Below are positions 7,258-10,284 of a stretch of DNA of 10,284 nucleotides, one piece after another; the first letter of the stretch is position 1; every line of letters begins with the position of its first letter. The notes under the pieces were generated by a model that did not search any database, was not told where the DNA came from, and worked only from the letters and a program-made list of their open reading frames with translations. A program made the translations under genes and the position numbers. Source of the stretch: CAKZML01 sp041571575 (GTDB lineage Bacteria; Pseudomonadota; Gammaproteobacteria; Steroidobacterales; BM003); assembly GCA_041571575.1 (NCBI GenBank), contig JBFFTZ010000066.1, forward strand, positions 1-10,284, given 5' to 3'.

Positions 7258-8297
7258 CTCTGGGTCCGTTAATGGTGGATGTGGCAGGTACCAGCCTCAC
7301 TTCTGCCGATCGAGAAATTCTGGCCCATCCGCTGGTGGGCGGGGTGATCCTGTTCAGCAGAAATTATGCCAATCCCGGGCAAGTGCGCGAACTGGTCAGC
7401 CAGATACACCAGGTCCGAAGTCCCGCCTTGCTGGTGGCGGTTGACCACGAGGGTGGCAGGGTACAGCGCTTCAAAGAGGGATTTACTCACCTGCCGCCGG
7501 TGCATGTTATCGGGCACCAGTATGATATGGACTACAAGCGTGGCAATGAACTGGCAGAGGCCAGTGGCTGGCTGATGGCCGCGGAATTGCGTGCGATCGG
7601 TGTGGATATCAGCTTTGCCCCGGTGTTGGACCTGGACTGGGGTGTTTCAGAAGTTATCGGTGATCGCGCGTTTCATCGGGACCCCGACGTGGTAGGAGAA
7701 CTGACCCGATCCTATGCTCGCGGCATGCGCAAGGCCGGGATGGAGGCCACCGTGAAACACTTTCCCGGACATGGGGCGGTAGTGGCGGACTCCCATTACA
7801 AGCTGCCCATTGACCGGCGCCGCTTGGAGGATGTGCGTGAAGACATGCGGCCATTTGAGCGGCTGGTGAACTGGGGTGTTTGCTCGGTGATGATGGCCCA
7901 TGTTGTTTACTCTGATGTGGACGAATGGCCGGCCAGCCTGTCGGACTACTGGATCAAGCAGGTCCTTCGCCGGGAAATGAATTTCCGTGGTGCAGTATTT
8001 TGTGACGACCTGAGCATGGCGGCAGCCGCCGTGGCAGGTGACATGCCTGATCGGCTGCGGCGCGCTTTGGATACCGGTTGCGACATGGTTCCCTTGTGTA
8101 ACGACAGGACCGCGGTAATGGATGTGCTGGACAGGTTTGGCGACTATGAGAATCCGCTTGCCCAGCTTCGCTTGACCCGCCTGCATGGCAGGGGGGGAGT
8201 TGATCTTGAGGAGCTGAAAAGCTCTCCCCAATGGCTAGCCGCAATTAAGATTATCCAGGATTGTTCGTCAAGTCCGGGTTTACAACTCGATGCCTGA
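7254..8297 (+). CDS. nagZ: Beta-N-acetylhexosaminidase NagZ
   Basis: Glycoside hydrolase family 3 enzyme that removes N-acetylglucosamine from anhydro-muropeptides in the cytoplasm during cell-wall recycling; the product pool also sets AmpC induction in species that have AmpR. The protein has 347 residues and no signal peptide, close to the 341 of E. coli. Motifs in order: PLVGGVILFSRNY near residue 25, VDHEGGRVQRF, FAPVLDLD, KHFPGHG at 168-174, the D179/H181 acid-base pair in ADSHYKLP, and the nucleophile region CDDLSM with D251/D252. The ATG overlaps the upstream stop (ATGA), and GGAGG at 7242-7246 gives a strong ribosome site. The overlap with the YkuD gene and the hpt-mtnP pair downstream suggest a salvage-themed operon. 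Confidence 0.97.
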   Translation: MTLGPLMVDVAGTSLTSADREILAHPLVGGVILFSRNYANPGQVRELVSQIHQVRSPALLVAVDHEGGRVQRFKEGFTHLPPVHVIGHQYDMDYKRGNELAEASGWLMAAELRAIGVDISFAPVLDLDWGVSEVIGDRAFHRDPDVVGELTRSYARGMRKAGMEATVKHFPGHGAVVADSHYKLPIDRRRLEDVREDMRPFERLVNWGVCSVMMAHVVYSDVDEWPASLSDYWIKQVLRREMNFRGAVFCDDLSMAAAAVAGDMPDRLRRALDTGCDMVPLCNDRTAVMDVLDRFGDYENPLAQLRLTRLHGRGGVDLEELKSSPQWLAAIKIIQDCSSSPGLQLDA

Positions 8298-8338
8298 GTG
8301 GTCGGCATCTCACAGAAAGAAGAAACAGGAAGCCTCGC

Positions 8339-8905
8339 ATGTCTGAAATCGCGAACAAAAGTCCGGCGGAACTGCAGGCAATTATCGACCGGGCGGATTG
8401 CCTGGCGAGCGAATCCCAGGTCAGCGATGCGCTGGACAGAATGGCCAGGCAGATCAAGCATGACTATGCGGATCGAATTCCCATCCTTGTGGGTGTGATG
8501 GTGGGCGGGGTGATGCCACTGGCCTGGCTGGCGCAGCGCCTGGACATACCCATGCAAATCGATTATCTGCATGCCACTCGCTACCGTGGTGGCACCCGGG
8601 GCGGTGAACTGGACTGGATAGCACACCCCAGGGAAAACCTCGCAGGGCGGGATGTCATCATCGTCGACGACATCCTGGACGAGGGAATTACCCTGGCGGC
8701 AGTCAAGGAGGCACTGCTTAAGGAAGGGGCGAGCAGCATCCGCATTGCGGTGCTGGTGACAAAATCTCATGACAGGAATGTTTCCGGGCTCGAGGCCGAT
8801 TATGTTGGTATTGAAGTGCCGGATCGCTACGTCTTCGGCTGCGGTATGGATTACCAGGAATATTTCCGACAGTTTCCCGCGATTTACGCGTTGGCGGAGG
8901 ATTGA
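8339..8905 (+). CDS. hpt: Hypoxanthine-guanine phosphoribosyltransferase
   Basis: Purine salvage enzyme that joins hypoxanthine (and often guanine) to PRPP to give IMP or GMP. The 188-residue protein carries the PRPP-binding loop VIIVDDILDEGITL (residues 106-119, with D110 and D111). The first conserved loop is seen in VGVMVGGVMPLAWL, and the flexible-loop region with YLHATRYRGG follows. The C-terminal part has DYVGIEVPDRYVFGCGMDY, where the aromatic/Val-Asp-Arg segment is the expected purine-binding site. The ATG at 8339 has AGGA at 8327-8330, eight bases upstream; starting earlier would overlap nagZ in another frame and adds no conserved sequence. The gap to nagZ is 41 bases, and the TGA overlaps the mtnP ATG by one base. 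A xanthine preference cannot be excluded from sequence alone. Confidence 0.93.
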   Translation: MSEIANKSPAELQAIIDRADCLASESQVSDALDRMARQIKHDYADRIPILVGVMVGGVMPLAWLAQRLDIPMQIDYLHATRYRGGTRGGELDWIAHPRENLAGRDVIIVDDILDEGITLAAVKEALLKEGASSIRIAVLVTKSHDRNVSGLEADYVGIEVPDRYVFGCGMDYQEYFRQFPAIYALAED

Positions 8906-9711
8906 TGAAACAGCTCAACACCCAGGCCTCTGGCTGCGAGGTTGCCATTATTGGCGGTACCGGCCTGACACAAATGCAGCAAATGGAGAATCTTCGCCAC
9001 GAACTGATTACCACGCCTTACGGCGAGGCATCCGGACCCTTGTCTCACGGCAGGCTTTGGGGACATCCCGTGGTGTTTCTCCCTCGCCATGGTTATGGCC
9101 ACACGATCCCGCCTCACAAAGTCAATTATCGCGCCAACCTGTGGGCCCTGAAACAGGTGAATGTGGGCCTGGTGATCGCGGTCAACGCCGTAGGGCTGAT
9201 TCGACGTGACCTGGAGCCCGGCGCGCTGGTGCTGCCGGACCAGTTGCTGGATTACACCTACGGGCGCGAGCACACGTATTTTGATGGCAGTGGAGAGCCT
9301 CTGCAGCATGTGGATTTCACCAATCCGTATAGCGAGCGCTTGAGGAGTCTTTTCAAGACCGCAGCCCTGGAAGCCAAGATTCCGCTGGTGGATCACGCGT
9401 GCTATGGCGTCACCCAGGGGCCCCGACTGGAAACGTCGGCTGAGATAGACCGCTTGGAGCGGGACGGTTGTGAGTTGGTTGGCATGACTGGAATGCCCGA
9501 GGCGGCCCTGGCCCGGGAGCTGGGTATGCAGTACGTGTGTATCGCCCTGGGTGTCAACAAGGCAGCCGGCAGGGGTGAAACCGGCATTCATGCAGAGATG
9601 GAGGCCTACCTGTCTGTGTCCATGCAGCGCCTTTCAGGGCTCCTCAAGGCCGTTTTGCCTGCTATATGCCTGATGGGTAAGGGTGGGGCGGAATCGTCGC
9701 CTGAAGGCTGA
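8905..9711 (+). CDS. mtnP: S-methyl-5'-thioinosine/5'-thioadenosine phosphorylase family protein
   Basis: A 268-residue family 2 nucleoside phosphorylase. Motifs: AIIGGTGL (phosphate loop) near residue 15, FLPRHGYGHTIPPHKVNYRAN, AVNAVGLI, DQLLDYTYGREHTYF, and VTQGPRLET followed by GMTGMPEAALA. The purine-reading segment is ALGVNKAAG, with N218 where human MTAP has the Asp residues that bind the 6-amino group of adenine. Asn at this site is what 6-oxopurine phosphorylases use, so methylthioinosine is a more likely substrate than methylthioadenosine, as shown for the Pseudomonas aeruginosa PA3004 enzyme. The products would be 5-methylthioribose 1-phosphate and hypoxanthine. The ATG overlaps the hpt stop (TGATG), with GGAGG at 8896-8900 only four bases upstream; TTG 8902 is a less likely start. 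A general inosine/guanosine phosphorylase is the main alternative. Confidence 0.9.
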   Translation: MKQLNTQASGCEVAIIGGTGLTQMQQMENLRHELITTPYGEASGPLSHGRLWGHPVVFLPRHGYGHTIPPHKVNYRANLWALKQVNVGLVIAVNAVGLIRRDLEPGALVLPDQLLDYTYGREHTYFDGSGEPLQHVDFTNPYSERLRSLFKTAALEAKIPLVDHACYGVTQGPRLETSAEIDRLERDGCELVGMTGMPEAALARELGMQYVCIALGVNKAAGRGETGIHAEMEAYLSVSMQRLSGLLKAVLPAICLMGKGGAESSPEG

Positions 9712-9745
9712 CAGAAATTTCTTGCGAGGTTGAAATAGGGGAAGG

Positions 9746-9754
9746 TGTTACAAT
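9746..9754 (+). promoter_or_regulatory. Candidate extended -10 promoter element before ppk1
   Basis: TGTTACAAT combines a TACAAT box (one mismatch to TATAAT) at 9749-9754 with TG at 9746-9747, the layout of an extended -10 sigma70 promoter. No good -35 lies at 16-18 bases; TTGCGA at 9722-9727 is 21 bases away and TTGAAA at 9730-9735 is 13. Initiation would fall near 9760-9762, leaving a leader of only about 20 bases before the ppk1 ATG. The site lies in the 70-base gap between mtnP and ppk1. Moderate support from sequence only. Confidence 0.4.
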
Positions 9755-9778
9755 TTTCGTTCTATATGAACGGGAATT
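9752..9778 (+). promoter_or_regulatory. 11-bp inverted repeat overlapping the ppk1 promoter candidate and ribosome site
   Basis: Bases 9752-9762 and 9768-9778 are inverted repeats around a five-base TATAT centre: nine Watson-Crick pairs plus two G-T pairs, with a perfect inner CGTTC/GAACG. The right arm includes GGGAA (9772-9776), the probable ppk1 Shine-Dalgarno, and the left arm begins inside the -10 candidate. It could be an operator, or, in read-through RNA from mtnP, a hairpin hiding the ribosome site. The dyad is directly visible; its function is inferred. Confidence 0.4.
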
Positions 9779-9781
9779 GAA

Positions 9782-10284
9782 ATGAGCGCCGAATTGGAGC
9801 CCGATATTGGGGTAGGGTCACCGGAATCTGTTGATAACGGGGACCAGTCGCGTTTTTGCGGCTCCACGCCTTCGTCCCTGGGACTACACGCGGACGAGCT
9901 GCCTGTGCCGGGACCCGACGGCTATGACCTGTCCGCTTCGGTTCTCTATCTGAATCGCGAGCTGACCTGGCTGAATTTCAACTGGCGGGTGCTTCACCAG
10001 GCTGAGGACGGCCGGTTACCTTTACTGGAAAGACTGCGTTTCGTTGCCATAGTGGGTTCCAACCTGGATGAGTTTCTGATGAAGCGCATTGGTGGCCTGA
10101 AGCAACAGGTAGGAGCCCGGCTGCGTGATCTGACCGAGGACGGCCGTACGCCGGAACGACAGATCCAGGAATGCATGGACGTGGTCGATGCACTGCGATC
10201 CCGGCAGCGAGAATTGCTGTTCGAACTTTGCGATGCCCTCAGGGCCCACGGAATTGTGCTGGCTGATTACGCCGAGTTGGACGA
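9782..10284 (+). CDS. ppk1: Polyphosphate kinase 1, N-terminal part (3' end outside window)
   Basis: The first 167 codons of PPK1, which reversibly polymerises the gamma-phosphate of ATP into inorganic polyphosphate at the inner face of the membrane. The N-domain motif YLNRELTWLNFNWRVL begins at residue 56, and PLLERLRFVAIVGSNLDEF follows, with N94 matching the ATP-contacting Asn45 of E. coli PPK; MKRIGGLKQQ comes next. The catalytic His residues lie beyond the window. The residues before the motif form an extension of about 48 compared with E. coli, polar and without a recognisable domain. ATG 9782 is preceded by GGGA at 9772-9775; GTG 9905 (residue 42) would give a more ordinary length. The frame stays open to the edge, consistent with the family's usual length of about 690 residues. 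A 70-base gap separates it from mtnP. Confidence 0.95.
   Translation, partial: MSAELEPDIGVGSPESVDNGDQSRFCGSTPSSLGLHADELPVPGPDGYDLSASVLYLNRELTWLNFNWRVLHQAEDGRLPLLERLRFVAIVGSNLDEFLMKRIGGLKQQVGARLRDLTEDGRTPERQIQECMDVVDALRSRQRELLFELCDALRAHGIVLADYAELD

Noticed and set aside
7647..8231. Open frame of 194 codons on the - strand opposite nagZ
   Set aside because: Antisense to conserved nagZ codons, with no start signal and no recognisable motif.
8884..9591. Open frame of 235 codons on the - strand opposite mtnP
   Set aside because: Fully antisense to a gene with a complete set of family motifs; the translation is rich in Gln and His and resembles no family I recognise.
9696..9723. Possible intrinsic terminator at the end of mtnP (GTCGCC/GGC-T-GAC stem around TGAA)
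   Set aside because: The stem is only six pairs with a bulge and lies partly within the mtnP coding end; it is followed by AGAAATTTCTTG, not by a run of T. Too weak to list as a terminator.
9706..9724. Pho box upstream of ppk1 (CTGACAG-like half site after GGCTGAC)
   Set aside because: ppk genes are sometimes in the Pho regulon, but only one degenerate half site is seen and the second repeat at the required 11-base step does not match.
1..10284. Defence island, prophage, CRISPR or integrative element
   Set aside because: All genes are conserved housekeeping or widespread accessory enzymes in one direction; there are no direct repeats, att-like sites, integrases or spacer arrays.

Overview
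The window is a densely packed stretch of housekeeping chromosome from a gammaproteobacterium. The evidence is the lepB - DUF4845 - rnc - era - recO - pdxJ - acpS order, which is classic for this class, together with the family-level look of each product and a moderately high GC content. I cannot name the genus. Every gene I can support reads on the + strand, about 97% of the window is coding, and most junctions overlap by 1-4 bases or are separated by a few bases, so most genes are probably translated as coupled members of polycistronic mRNAs. I see no mobile element, CRISPR array, tRNA, rRNA or phage gene.

Region 1 (1-2914) holds the end of signal peptidase I, a small pilin-like membrane protein (DUF4845), RNase III, the ribosome-assembly GTPase Era and the recombination mediator RecO. 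Region 2 (2994-4117), after a 79-base gap with its own strong ribosome binding site, holds pyridoxine 5'-phosphate synthase and holo-ACP synthase. Region 3 (4163-6751) holds a DEDD-type 3'-5' exonuclease of the PolB-exo-like family, the 23S rRNA m5U1939 methyltransferase RlmD and a CYTH/triphosphate-tunnel enzyme.

Region 4 (6748-9711) reads as a salvage and recycling block. A YkuD-fold protein with no signal peptide, best explained as a cytosolic LdcV-like L,D-carboxypeptidase, overlaps nagZ, the cytosolic muropeptide glucosaminidase. These are followed by a hypoxanthine phosphoribosyltransferase overlapping a methylthioinosine-type phosphorylase, whose expected purine product is hypoxanthine. 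Region 5 (9782-end) is the start of polyphosphate kinase 1, preceded by a 70-base gap with an extended -10 promoter candidate and an 11-bp inverted repeat.

I found no clearly new system. The points most worth following are the LdcV-like/NagZ pairing, the Asn in place of the adenine-reading Asp in the phosphorylase next to Hpt, the orphan exonuclease beside RlmD, and the ppk1 leader with its N-terminal extension.
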